This document shows positions 14,127-21,705 of a stretch of DNA of 30,098 nucleotides, in pieces. The position numbers were made by a program, and so were the translations under genes. The notes below the pieces were generated by a model, which worked only from the letters and a program-made list of their open reading frames with translations, was not told where the DNA came from and ran no database searches. The number at the start of each line of letters is the position of its first letter. Position 1 is the stretch's first letter. Source of the stretch: Actinomycetes bacterium (GTDB lineage: Bacteria > Actinomycetota > Acidimicrobiia > Acidimicrobiales > RAAP-2); NCBI GenBank assembly GCA_021795095.1, contig JAJYPU010000010.1, positions 1 to 30,098 on the forward strand, read 5' to 3'.

Positions 14127-16321
14127 GCGAGTTGGCGCCGCGACGGCTGCGCCAACTCGGCGAGGTGCCTATCGAGCAACTACGTCACGTTGGCGACAAG
14201 CGGGCCGCGGCGTTGCGTTCGCTCGGACTCGGTAGCGTGCTCGACCTCATCACGCACTACCCGCGAAGGTACGTCGACCGCACTCGTCGCGTCGACGTCT
14301 CGGACCTGAGCGTGGGCGACGAGGCCGCCGTCTACGGCACCGTGAGCGCTGTCCGAGCGCGCCGAACGCGTCAGGGCCGTTCGATGGTCGAGATCACCGT
14401 GGCTGACGATGGCGAGACCCTCGACGTCGTGTTCTTCAACCAGGCGTGGCGGGCCAACCAACTGCCCGTTGGGACCCAGGCGCTCTTCTTCGGCAAGGTT
14501 GGTGACTACCGAGCGCGCCGCCAGATGGCCAATCCGGTGGTCGACGTGATCGTCGCCGCGACGGGCGACGAACGCGACGCCGGCCGCGTCGGCCGCGTGG
14601 TCCCGATCTACCCCGCATCCGGCAAGGCGGGGTTGACGAGTTGGGAGCTCGGCGGTTTCATCGAGGAGTCGTTGCGCCGCGCCGGTCCACTCCTCGACCC
14701 ACTGCCGCACTGGGTGCTCGCCGAGTGGGGACTCGTCGCGCGCACCGACGCCTTCTGGGGGATCCACCTACCCGCCGCGCTCGAGGACGTGGAGCCGGCC
14801 CGTCGGCGACTGGCCTTTGACGAGTTCCTCCGCTTGCAGGTGTTGCTCGCGCTGCGCCGGCGCCGGTTGGAGCGCGAGTCGGCGGGCGTGGCCCACACCG
14901 TCACGGTCGACGACCTCGAACCCAATCCCGACGCGGTCGCGCCGTCGCTCGTGAACCAGTTCCTCGGCGGTCACCGTTACCGACTCACCGGTGCCCAGCG
15001 ACGCGTGCTCGGTGAGATCGTCGCCGACCTGGCGTCGCCGGTGCCGATGCACCGGCTCTTGCAGGGTGACGTGGGCAGCGGTAAGACCATGGTGGCGTTG
15101 GCGACGATGCTGGTCGCCGTCGACGACGGCCAACAGGCCGCTCTGATGGTGCCCACCGAGGTGCTCGCCGAGCAGCACGTCGCCTCCATCCGCGCCGACC
15201 TGGCCGGACTGCGGGTGAGCGATCCGGGAGTGCTCGGCGGATCGCGACCGCTCGTGGTCCAACTGCTCAGTGGACGACTGCGCGCGAGCGAACGGCGCGA
15301 CGCACTCGCGCGAATCGCGCGCGGTGAGGTCGACGTCGTCGTCGGCACGCACGCGTTACTTACCGAGGACGTCACCTTTCGCGCCCTGAGCGTGGTGGTA
15401 ATCGACGAACAGCACCGCTTCGGGGTCGAGCAGCGGGCGATCCTGCGCGCCAAGGGGTCGAACCAGTCCGGGATCGACGCCGTGCCGGATTTGCTCGTCA
15501 TGACGGCGACCCCGATCCCGCGGACGGCGGCGATGGTGCTCTTCGGCGACCTGGAGCGTTCCGTGCTCGATGAGCTGCCCCAGGGGCGCGTGCCCATCGA
15601 GACCGTGTGGGCCCGTTCGGCGGTCGATCAGGACGCCTGCTGGCGACGGGTGCGTGAGGAGGTCGCCGCCGGCCACCGGGCGTACGTCATCTGCCCACTG
15701 GTCGAGGAGTCTGAGCGGATCGAGGCGGCGAGTGCGGTCGAAGAGCACGCGCGACTCGCGCACCACGAGTTGGCCGGGCTGCGCGTGGGGTTGGTGCACG
15801 GCCAGATGAAGGGCCCGGACAAGGAGGCGGTGATGAACGACTTTCGCGCCGGTCGTCTCGACGCGCTGGTCGCCACCGTTGTCATCGAGGTCGGCGTCGA
15901 CGTGCCCGAGGCCACGGCGATCGTGATCGAGGACGCGTGGCGCTTCGGACTGGCCCAACTCCACCAGCTTCGTGGCCGGGTCGGTCGTTCGGACCTCGCG
16001 AGCTACTGCTACCTGCTCGGCGACCCCCCGTCCCCAGACGGCATCACCAGGCTCGAGGCGCTCGTCGATTCGTCGGACGGCTTCGTGCTTGCTGAGGTCG
16101 ACCTCGCCTTGCGCGGGGAGGGCACAATCCTCGGATCGCGCCAACGCGGGCCCAGCGATCTGCGACTGGCGTCGCTGACCCGCGACGGCGACCTGCTCGA
16201 GGCGGCCCACGAGGTGGCGGGCCGGCTCGTCACCGACGACCTCGTCGATCAGCCCGAACTGGTCGACGAGTTGCGTCTCTTCGTGGACGACGACGAGGCC
16301 GAGTACTTGTTCATGTCGTAA
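14123..16321 (+). CDS. recG: ATP-dependent DNA helicase RecG
   Basis: RecG remodels stalled replication forks and branch-migrates Holliday junctions. The product has 732 residues. An N-terminal helix-hairpin-like segment and OB-fold wedge domain occupy roughly 1-150. Helicase motif I is GDVGSGKT (315-322), motif Ia is VPTEVLAEQH, motif II is DEQH in VVVIDEQHRFGVEQR (about 425-439) and motif III is MTATPIPRT (460-468). The second RecA domain carries HGQMKGPDKEAVMNDFRAG, TVVIEVGVDVPEA and QLHQLRGRVGRS, and a C-terminal RecG-type region follows. The GTG start at 14123 overlaps the DAK2 stop as GTGA, so translation is coupled. Confidence 0.98.
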   Translation: MSELAPRRLRQLGEVPIEQLRHVGDKRAAALRSLGLGSVLDLITHYPRRYVDRTRRVDVSDLSVGDEAAVYGTVSAVRARRTRQGRSMVEITVADDGETLDVVFFNQAWRANQLPVGTQALFFGKVGDYRARRQMANPVVDVIVAATGDERDAGRVGRVVPIYPASGKAGLTSWELGGFIEESLRRAGPLLDPLPHWVLAEWGLVARTDAFWGIHLPAALEDVEPARRRLAFDEFLRLQVLLALRRRRLERESAGVAHTVTVDDLEPNPDAVAPSLVNQFLGGHRYRLTGAQRRVLGEIVADLASPVPMHRLLQGDVGSGKTMVALATMLVAVDDGQQAALMVPTEVLAEQHVASIRADLAGLRVSDPGVLGGSRPLVVQLLSGRLRASERRDALARIARGEVDVVVGTHALLTEDVTFRALSVVVIDEQHRFGVEQRAILRAKGSNQSGIDAVPDLLVMTATPIPRTAAMVLFGDLERSVLDELPQGRVPIETVWARSAVDQDACWRRVREEVAAGHRAYVICPLVEESERIEAASAVEEHARLAHHELAGLRVGLVHGQMKGPDKEAVMNDFRAGRLDALVATVVIEVGVDVPEATAIVIEDAWRFGLAQLHQLRGRVGRSDLASYCYLLGDPPSPDGITRLEALVDSSDGFVLAEVDLALRGEGTILGSRQRGPSDLRLASLTRDGDLLEAAHEVAGRLVTDDLVDQPELVDELRLFVDDDEAEYLFMS

Positions 16322-16334
16322 TACCACGTAGCCT
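16307..16334 (+). promoter_or_regulatory. Candidate promoter of rsmD (leaderless)
   Basis: TTGTTC (16307-16312) and TAGCCT (16329-16334) are 16 bases apart. The -10 box ends 6 bases before GTG 16341, with no Shine-Dalgarno between, so the start point should fall on the start codon. Confidence 0.42.
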
Positions 16335-16340
16335 GAGTGG

Positions 16341-16868
16341 GTGCGAGTAATCGGTGGTGTGGCCCGCGGTCGGCCGCTCAAGGCCAAGATCCCCTCGACG
16401 GTTCGCCCGACGACGGACTACGCCCGCGAAGCGATCTTCTCGATGCTCGAGAGCCGCGGTGGATTGAGCGGGTTGATCGTGGCGGACCTCTACTGCGGAT
16501 CGGGCGCCATGGGCATCGAGGCCCTGTCACGGGGGGCGGCCCAGGTGTACTTCGTCGACGCCGACCCCGAATGCCTGAACGCCGCTCGCACGAATCTGGC
16601 GTCACTCGACCTCGCCGGTGAGGTCCATTTCGTGCGCACCAGCCTGCCGGGATGGCGTCCGCCGCTCGCCTTCGACCTGATCGTCGCCGACCCGCCGTAC
16701 GGTCCGCTGGACGTCGCCTCGCTGCTCGAAACCGTGGCCGCCGAGCGTGTCATCATCGAGAATGACCGGTACGCTGACGCCCCCGTGGGCTGGACGGTCA
16801 CCAAAACCAAGCACTACGGCACTACGCTCGTAACGATGTTGGAACCGAGCGAGCAAGGGGCCCCATGA
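16341..16868 (+). CDS. rsmD: 16S rRNA (guanine-966-N2)-methyltransferase
   Basis: RsmD methylates G966 of 16S rRNA (E. coli numbering) using S-adenosylmethionine. The product has 175 residues and begins MRVIGGVARGRPLKAK, typical of the family. RPTTDYAREAIFSML follows. The SAM-binding loop is ADLYCGSGAMGIEALSRG (about 49-66) and the catalytic motif is ADPPYGPL (near 116-123). The GTG start sits just behind a promoter-like TAGCCT. It overlaps coaD by four bases (ATGA), and the rsmD-coaD pair is widely conserved. Confidence 0.95.
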   Translation: MRVIGGVARGRPLKAKIPSTVRPTTDYAREAIFSMLESRGGLSGLIVADLYCGSGAMGIEALSRGAAQVYFVDADPECLNAARTNLASLDLAGEVHFVRTSLPGWRPPLAFDLIVADPPYGPLDVASLLETVAAERVIIENDRYADAPVGWTVTKTKHYGTTLVTMLEPSEQGAP

Positions 16869-17350
16869 CAGTCGGTCTCATCCCAGGCTCCTTCGATCCC
16901 TTCCACAACGGGCATCTGGAGGTCGTCGAGCGGGCGTCGCACATCTTCGACGAGATCGTCGTCGCCGCGATCCGAAACCCCCAGAAGTCCGAACCGATGT
17001 TCGACCTGGACGAGCGCCGCGAGATGATTGCCGAGAGTTGCGCGCACATTAAGTCGGTGCGCATCGTGTCAATCTCGACGCTCCTGGTCAACGTGGCTAA
17101 AGATGTCCAGGCCACCGCGATCGTGAAGGGGCTGCGGGCCGTGTCGGACTTCGAGAGCGAGTTGCAGATGGCTCAGATGAACCGTTCCTTGTCGGGCGTG
17201 GAGACCCTCTTCCTCCCTACGAGTTCGAGCCACTCCTTCATCGCGTCGCGCCTGCTGCGCGAGGTGGCTCGCTACGGTGGCAACGTCGACGCCTTCGTGC
17301 CGGCCTGCGTTGCGACCCGACTCCGAGCGAAGATGGAGGCACAGCGGTGA
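16865..17350 (+). CDS. coaD: Phosphopantetheine adenylyltransferase
   Basis: CoaD joins ATP and 4'-phosphopantetheine into dephospho-coenzyme A, the penultimate step of CoA synthesis. The product has 161 residues, the normal size. The nucleotidyltransferase core PGSFDPFHNGHLEVVERA (7-24) contains the ATP-binding HNGH (14-17). VKGLRAVSDFESELQMAQMNR in the middle and SSHSFIASRLLREVARYGG near the C-terminus are the family's substrate and ATP loops. ATG 16865 overlaps the rsmD stop, and the stop overlaps the next GTG (GTGA), so three genes are coupled. Confidence 0.97.
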   Translation: MTVGLIPGSFDPFHNGHLEVVERASHIFDEIVVAAIRNPQKSEPMFDLDERREMIAESCAHIKSVRIVSISTLLVNVAKDVQATAIVKGLRAVSDFESELQMAQMNRSLSGVETLFLPTSSSHSFIASRLLREVARYGGNVDAFVPACVATRLRAKMEAQR

Positions 17351-17979
17351 CGTCCTTTGACGGGTACGACCCCGACGAGTTTGCGGCCGAACCCGCCCGG
17401 CATGCGCGTCGCGACATCGAAGCCGACCTTCGTCAGTTGATAGACCTGATCAGTGCCGCGAAACAGATGCCGTTATCCAACTCGGCGCTCATTCCGCGCG
17501 AAGAGGTGCTCGGACTCTTAGACGATGCCCTGCGAGACCTGCCCGACGAGATACGCGAGGCGCGCTGGGCGCTGCGTGACCGTGAGGAACTCATGGCCGC
17601 CGAGATGCACAAGGCCCAGCAGCTCATGGACCAGGTTCGCGCCGAGGCCGCGCGCATGGTCGACAAGACCGAGATCGTGCGCCAGTCGCGGTTAAAGGCC
17701 GATCAGATCATTGCCGAGGCCCAGGCCCAGGCGCGCCAGATGATCAACCAGTCCGAGGACTTCATCGACGGCAAGCTCGGCAACTTCGAGATCGTGCTCG
17801 AGCGGCTCTTGAAGACCACCCGCTCGGGGCGCGAGCGGTTGAGCTCCCAGGGTCTGCCGACCTCGCTGCTCGACGCGCGCGCCACCGAAGGCGACTTCTT
17901 GAGCCCTGAGCCGACCCCGGCGCCGCCCGAGGAGCCGACCCCGGCGGATTCGTCCTTCTTCGACCAAGACGCCTTCTAG
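17347..17979 (+). CDS. DivIVA-like coiled-coil protein, SepIVA-like
   Basis: The product has 210 residues and is rich in Ala, Glu and Arg. IEADLRQLIDLISAAKQMPL and SALIPREEVLGLLDDALRDL (about 48-67) are followed by a long coiled coil from about 70 to 160 (for example AEMHKAQQLMDQVRAEAARM and KADQIIAEAQAQARQMI). A Pro/Glu-rich tail ends in SSFFDQDAF. The layout and position between coaD and yceD match the mycobacterial DivIVA-domain protein SepIVA (Rv2927c/MSMEG_2416), a septum-associated factor of cell elongation and division. An older label would be 'ATP synthase subunit b-like', which reflects only the coiled coil. The SepIVA function is inferred from order and composition. GTG 17347 overlaps coaD by four bases. 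Confidence 0.75.
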   Translation: MTSFDGYDPDEFAAEPARHARRDIEADLRQLIDLISAAKQMPLSNSALIPREEVLGLLDDALRDLPDEIREARWALRDREELMAAEMHKAQQLMDQVRAEAARMVDKTEIVRQSRLKADQIIAEAQAQARQMINQSEDFIDGKLGNFEIVLERLLKTTRSGRERLSSQGLPTSLLDARATEGDFLSPEPTPAPPEEPTPADSSFFDQDAF

Positions 17980-17983
17980 GGCT

Positions 17984-18535
17984 GTGGCCTCGCCGTATCT
18001 CGTCGCCATCTCGCAGTTGGTACGCAACAGCCCGGCCACGCTGTCGGTCACCTTTGACGCGCCCTTTGACGAGGGGCGCGAGTTTGAGCCCCGTGGCGCG
18101 GGGGAGACTGACGTGGCTTCGGATGCCCCCGTGCGGGTGAACCTTCGACTCGAGAGTTTCAGCGGTGGCCTTCGCGCCACGGGTACCGTGGCGGCGCCCT
18201 GGTTCGGGGTCTGCCGGCGCTGCTCCAAACCCATCGAGGGCCAGGTGGAGGCGAGGATCGACGAGCGCTTCGTGCTCGAACGGGGCCCCGAGGACGACCT
18301 GGCGTATCTCTACGAGCACGACGAGGTCGACCTCGCACCATTGGTGCACGACGCGGTCTTCCTCGAACTCCCGCTGGCACCGGTCTGTCGCGACGACTGT
18401 CAGGGTCTTTGCCCCTACTGTGGAATCGACCGGAACGAGGCGTCCTGCGACTGTCGCGCGCCGTCAGACTCACGCTGGGCTACACTTGACGGACTTCGAT
18501 TCGCGGACGAGTCCGACGAATCGAGCACCGAGTGA
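17984..18535 (+). CDS. yceD: YceD/DUF177 family protein
   Basis: The product has 183 residues and belongs to the DUF177 (YceD) family, linked to 23S rRNA accumulation and nearly always encoded before rpmF. The family core is visible as GLRATGTVAAPWFGVCRRC (62-80, with C77/C80) and then DLAPLVHDAVFLELPLAPVC (117-135). A Cys-rich C-terminus (C135, C139, C143, C146, C155, C157 with CPYCG) suggests bound zinc. GTG 17984 begins four bases after the preceding stop. A possible rpmF promoter (TACACT, 18481-18486) lies inside its 3' end. Confidence 0.9.
   Translation: MASPYLVAISQLVRNSPATLSVTFDAPFDEGREFEPRGAGETDVASDAPVRVNLRLESFSGGLRATGTVAAPWFGVCRRCSKPIEGQVEARIDERFVLERGPEDDLAYLYEHDEVDLAPLVHDAVFLELPLAPVCRDDCQGLCPYCGIDRNEASCDCRAPSDSRWATLDGLRFADESDESSTE
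18481..18486 (+). promoter_or_regulatory. Possible -10 box for rpmF
   Basis: TACACT lies inside the end of yceD, 82 bases before the rpmF start. No -35 box is evident. An internal promoter before rpmF would be in keeping with other bacteria. Confidence 0.25.
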
Positions 18536-18568
18536 CGGCTCGGCCGCTCAAAGCGAAAGAGATGATCG

Positions 18569-18748
18569 ATGGCTGTACCCAAGAGGAAGACAAGTAAGGC
18601 CCGGACCCGGAGCCGCCGCGCGGCCAACTGGCGCCTCGAGCTCCCGGCACGCAGCGTGTGCCCGCAGTGCGCGACCGCCAAACTGCCCCACATCGTGTGC
18701 CCGAACTGCGGTTGGTACAAGGGTCGAGTCGCCGTAGAGGTCAACTGA
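18569..18748 (+). CDS. rpmF: Ribosomal protein bL32, zinc-ribbon form
   Basis: This short gene encodes 59 residues of the large-subunit protein L32. It begins MAVPKRKTSKARTRSRRAAN, the hallmark of L32. CPQC (31-34) and CPNC (44-47) form a zinc ribbon, and it ends KGRVAVEVN. ATG 18569 follows the purine-rich GAAAGAG. The stop is one base before the TTG start of plsX. The order yceD-rpmF-plsX is one of the most conserved in bacteria and links ribosome and lipid synthesis. Confidence 0.97.
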   Translation: MAVPKRKTSKARTRSRRAANWRLELPARSVCPQCATAKLPHIVCPNCGWYKGRVAVEVN

Positions 18749-18749
18749 G

Positions 18750-19733
18750 TTGGCGCTGCCCATCGCCTTGGACGCGATGGGCGGTGATTTCGCGCCGGCC
18801 GAGATAGTTGCCGGAGCGCGCCGCGCCGTTGACGAGTTGGGGTTGCGCGTCACGTTGGTCGGCGTGCCGGACTTGCTCGGGGACCCGATGGGCCTCGAGG
18901 TGGTCGCCTGCAGTGAGGTCATCGCGATGGACGACGACCCCGCCGCGAGCGTGCGCACGAAGAAGGACTCGTCACTGGTGCGTGCGGCCGAACTGGTGCG
19001 CGACGGCAAGGCGAGCGCAATGGTCTCGGCGGGCAACACGGGCGCGACGATGGCGTCGGCGCTGCTGCGCATGGGCCGTCTGCCCGGCGTCATCCGCCCT
19101 TGCATCGCTATTCCGGTGCCCAATCCCGGTCACCACCCCTCAGTGCTCGTCGACGCCGGCGCCAACGCCGAGTGCACGCCTGAGATGCTGGTGCAGTTCG
19201 CCACGATGGGAGCGACCTTCGTCGCCGCCCACTTCGACGTGAGTGATCCCTCGGTCGGGCTGCTCTCGATCGGTGAGGAGTCCTCCAAGGGCACCCCGCT
19301 CGTCAAGGCGACTCACGAACTCCTCGCGTCGTCGGGGCTGCGCTTTGCCGGCAACGTCGAAGGGCGCGACCTGATCCCCTGCCCGGTGGACGTCGTCGTG
19401 ACCGATGGTTTCACCGGCAATGTGGCGCTCAAGACCCTCGAGGGATCGCTCAAGTTCGTCTTCTCGACGATGCTCTCGGTCTTTGGCACCAACGACGAGA
19501 CACGCGCGGCGGGCGATGCGCTGCTGCCGCACCTGCTGCCGATTGTCGGCGCCCTCACCCCGGACAATCAGGGCGGTGCGATGCTGCTCGGGCTGAACGG
19601 CATCTGCGTGATCAGCCACGGTTCCTCCAACGCCACCGCCATCATGAACGCACTGCGGGTTGCGGCCGAGATGGATAGCGCCCAGGTCGTCAACCGACTG
19701 AGGACGGCGATTAGGCCTGATCCAGTCCAGTAA
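18750..19733 (+). CDS. plsX: Phosphate acyltransferase PlsX
   Basis: PlsX makes acyl-phosphate from acyl-ACP and phosphate, feeding PlsY at the start of phospholipid synthesis. It acts at the membrane surface. The product has 327 residues. Typical motifs are IALDAMGGDFAPAEIVAGA (5-23), VSAGNTGATMASALLRMGRL (about 92-111), VLVDAGANAECTPEMLVQFA, IGEESSKGTPL, GNVEGRD and VVTDGFTGNVALKTLEG. The TTG start at 18750 gives a directly conserved N-terminus, and no other start fits. It is separated from rpmF by one base. Confidence 0.97.
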   Translation: MALPIALDAMGGDFAPAEIVAGARRAVDELGLRVTLVGVPDLLGDPMGLEVVACSEVIAMDDDPAASVRTKKDSSLVRAAELVRDGKASAMVSAGNTGATMASALLRMGRLPGVIRPCIAIPVPNPGHHPSVLVDAGANAECTPEMLVQFATMGATFVAAHFDVSDPSVGLLSIGEESSKGTPLVKATHELLASSGLRFAGNVEGRDLIPCPVDVVVTDGFTGNVALKTLEGSLKFVFSTMLSVFGTNDETRAAGDALLPHLLPIVGALTPDNQGGAMLLGLNGICVISHGSSNATAIMNALRVAAEMDSAQVVNRLRTAIRPDPVQ

Positions 19734-19759
19734 CTCCGTGCGGGTTGTCGCGAGATAAG

Positions 19760-19765
19760 TAGTCT
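19760..19765 (+). promoter_or_regulatory. Candidate -10 box of acpP
   Basis: TAGTCT lies 24 bases before the acpP ATG, leaving room for a short leader with the strong site AAAGGAG (19778-19784). No good -35 box is visible. Confidence 0.3.
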
Positions 19766-19789
19766 TGACTTCGAGGCAAAGGAGAGTCC

Positions 19790-20077
19790 ATGACTGCGGA
19801 CGTCGCACCACCACCGCTGGACCGTTCGGCCATCTTGGAACTTGTTCAGCACGAGCTGGCCGAGATCCTCGAGAAGCAGCCCAGCGAGATTCCTGAGGAT
19901 GCGGCCTTCGGTGACCTCGGGGCGGATTCGCTGGCGCTGATCGAGCTCGTCGAGGCGCTCGAGGAGCACCTCGCAGCCCAAGTCGCGGGCTTCCACATCG
20001 ATGACGAGGACCTCGAGGGTCTGACGTCGGTCCATGACGCTGTCGAGTACGTGGCGGCAAAATTACAAGTGTCCTAA
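19790..20077 (+). CDS. acpP: Acyl carrier protein
   Basis: ACP carries growing fatty acyl chains on a phosphopantetheine arm. The product has 95 residues, slightly longer than the usual 77-80 because of an N-terminal ADVAPPPLDRS stretch. The attachment motif is GADSLALIELVEALEE, with the modified serine at S47. The helix pattern and final TSVHDAVEYVAAKL are normal for ACP. ATG 19790 is supported by AAAGGAG with a 5-base spacer, one of the strongest ribosome-binding sites in the window. It lies between plsX, whose enzyme uses acyl-ACP, and rnc, a common arrangement. Confidence 0.95.
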   Translation: MTADVAPPPLDRSAILELVQHELAEILEKQPSEIPEDAAFGDLGADSLALIELVEALEEHLAAQVAGFHIDDEDLEGLTSVHDAVEYVAAKLQVS

Positions 20078-20091
20078 CGGAGTCTGGCCAG

Positions 20092-20772
20092 TTGCCCTCA
20101 TCGCGGGACACACTGGCGCAGCGACTGGGGCTGCGCGCCGATAGCGCAGTCCTGCTCGTGGCGCTCACGCACTCGAGTTACGCCGCCGAGCACGGGTGCA
20201 CGTCGAACGAGCGCCTCGAATTTCTCGGGGACGCGGTCGTGGATCTCGCGATCGCCGACCTGATCGTGACGGAGTATCCGGCGCTCGACGAGGGGTCGGG
20301 CTCGCTCGTCCGTTCACGGGTCGTCAATGAGGAGGCGCTCGCTGAGGCGGCGACGCGTCTGGACCTGGCACGCTACCTGCGCGTCGGGCGAGGGGAGATC
20401 AAGTCTCGAGGGCTCCAGCGGCCGTCGATGCTCGCCGACGCCTTCGAAGCCGTCGTCGCGGCCATCTACCTGGAGCGTGGCTATGACGCCGCGCGGGTCT
20501 TCGTGTGCGAGGTACTCGGGACGGAGGTGGCGATTGCCGCGCGCGACCCCGATGAGGTCGACCCGAAGACCCGCCTGCGCCAGTGGGCCGAGGCGAGCGG
20601 GCTCGGGACTCCGACGTACAGCGTCAGTGCCAGTGGGCCTGCGCACGCGACCACCTTCGAGGCCGTGGTGACCGTCAATGGCGAAGCGCGCGGGGTCGGT
20701 CACGGCCGGTCCAAGAAGAGTGCAGAGTCCGAGGCCGCGCGAGCGGCGTGGGAGGGTCGAGGCGATGCCTGA
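20092..20772 (+). CDS. rnc: Ribonuclease III
   Basis: RNase III cuts double-stranded RNA, including rRNA precursors. The product has 226 residues. The nuclease signature NERLEFLGDAVVDLAIADL (39-57) holds the catalytic acidic residues, and the second acidic pair is in ADAFEAVVAAIYLERGY. From about 150 a double-stranded RNA-binding domain follows (DPKTRLRQWAEASG, TTFEAVVTVNGEARGVGHG, RSKKSAESEAARAAW). The TTG start at 20092 follows CGGAG by several bases. The stop lies inside the start of mutM (8-base overlap). Confidence 0.97.
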   Translation: MPSSRDTLAQRLGLRADSAVLLVALTHSSYAAEHGCTSNERLEFLGDAVVDLAIADLIVTEYPALDEGSGSLVRSRVVNEEALAEAATRLDLARYLRVGRGEIKSRGLQRPSMLADAFEAVVAAIYLERGYDAARVFVCEVLGTEVAIAARDPDEVDPKTRLRQWAEASGLGTPTYSVSASGPAHATTFEAVVTVNGEARGVGHGRSKKSAESEAARAAWEGRGDA

Positions 20773-21667
20773 ACTACCCGAAGTCGAGACCGTCAGGGCC
20801 TCGCTCGCGCGAGACCTCATCGGCAAGAAGATTAAGTCCGCCACGGTCACCAATGGACGTGTCGTGCGGCGTCACAAGTCGGCCAAGGACTTTCGAACGC
20901 TCATCGAGGGGCGAACCGTGAAGTCGGCCGAGCGACTCGGCAAATACCTCGTGTTCGCCCTGGACAACGGACACCACCTCGTGGTGCACCTGGGCATGTC
21001 GGGGCAGTTGCTGCGCGCGAAGAGCCCCAAGATCCCCAAGCCCAAGCACACGCACGTCGACTTCACCCTCACCCCGGCCGGAGAGTTGCGTTACGTCGAC
21101 CCTCGCACGTTCGGCGAACTCTTCGTCTCGGTGCCGCCCGAGGAGGGCGTGACCGTCGAGATCTCGAAGTTCGCGAGGCTCGCGATGGGTGGTGATGGTC
21201 TGGGCGTGCGTCGACGCGTCCCCGAGTTGGCCCACCTCGGCATCGACCCCCTCGAGGACCAGATCGGCTGGGACCGCTTCGCGGCGATCCTGCGCAGCCG
21301 CACGACGCCGCTCAAGGTCGTGCTCACCGACCAGGACATCATCGCCGGGCTCGGCAACATCTACGCCGACGAGATCCTGTTCGCGGCCGGTCTGCGCTAC
21401 GACCGGCCCGCCGACTCGTTGTCCACCATCGAGATCCGTCGACTTCACCGGTCGATGACCGAGATACTGACCGAGGCGATCAAGTACGGAGGTTCGACGC
21501 TCGCCGACGAGCAGTTCGTCGACCCCGACGGCAAGCCGGGGACCTATCAGAACTACCACCAGGTGTATGGCCGAGAGGGTCAGCCCTGCTTCCAGTGCCG
21601 TCGCTTGATCGAACGGACCGTGGTGCGGGGCCGAGCTACCTTCTACTGTCCGAACTGTCAGGCCTAG
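20765..21667 (+). CDS. mutM: Formamidopyrimidine-DNA glycosylase
   Basis: MutM (Fpg) removes 8-oxoguanine and formamidopyrimidines from DNA and cleaves the abasic site. The product has 300 residues. The catalytic N-terminus is MPELPEVETVRASL, with Pro2 as nucleophile and Glu3. GKYLVFALDNGHHLVVHLGM carries the conserved Lys. QDIIAGLGNIYADEILFAAGL forms the helix-two-turn-helix. The C-terminus ends in a zinc finger with CFQC and CPNC about 17 residues apart. ATG 20765 is required because Pro2 must follow the initiator. A longer frame lies inside rnc. The order rnc-mutM-smc matches Mycobacterium. Confidence 0.98.
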   Translation: MPELPEVETVRASLARDLIGKKIKSATVTNGRVVRRHKSAKDFRTLIEGRTVKSAERLGKYLVFALDNGHHLVVHLGMSGQLLRAKSPKIPKPKHTHVDFTLTPAGELRYVDPRTFGELFVSVPPEEGVTVEISKFARLAMGGDGLGVRRRVPELAHLGIDPLEDQIGWDRFAAILRSRTTPLKVVLTDQDIIAGLGNIYADEILFAAGLRYDRPADSLSTIEIRRLHRSMTEILTEAIKYGGSTLADEQFVDPDGKPGTYQNYHQVYGREGQPCFQCRRLIERTVVRGRATFYCPNCQA

Positions 21668-21690
21668 GGCCGGGCGGGGCCGGCGAAGGT

Positions 21691-21699
21691 TGGTAGCGT
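21691..21699 (+). promoter_or_regulatory. Candidate extended -10 promoter of smc (leaderless)
   Basis: TGG-TAGCGT (21691-21699) is an extended -10 element ending 6 bases before GTG 21706. No Shine-Dalgarno sequence lies in between. The preceding 25 bases are G+C-rich without a -35 box. Confidence 0.38.
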
Positions 21700-21705
21700 C
21701 TACCC

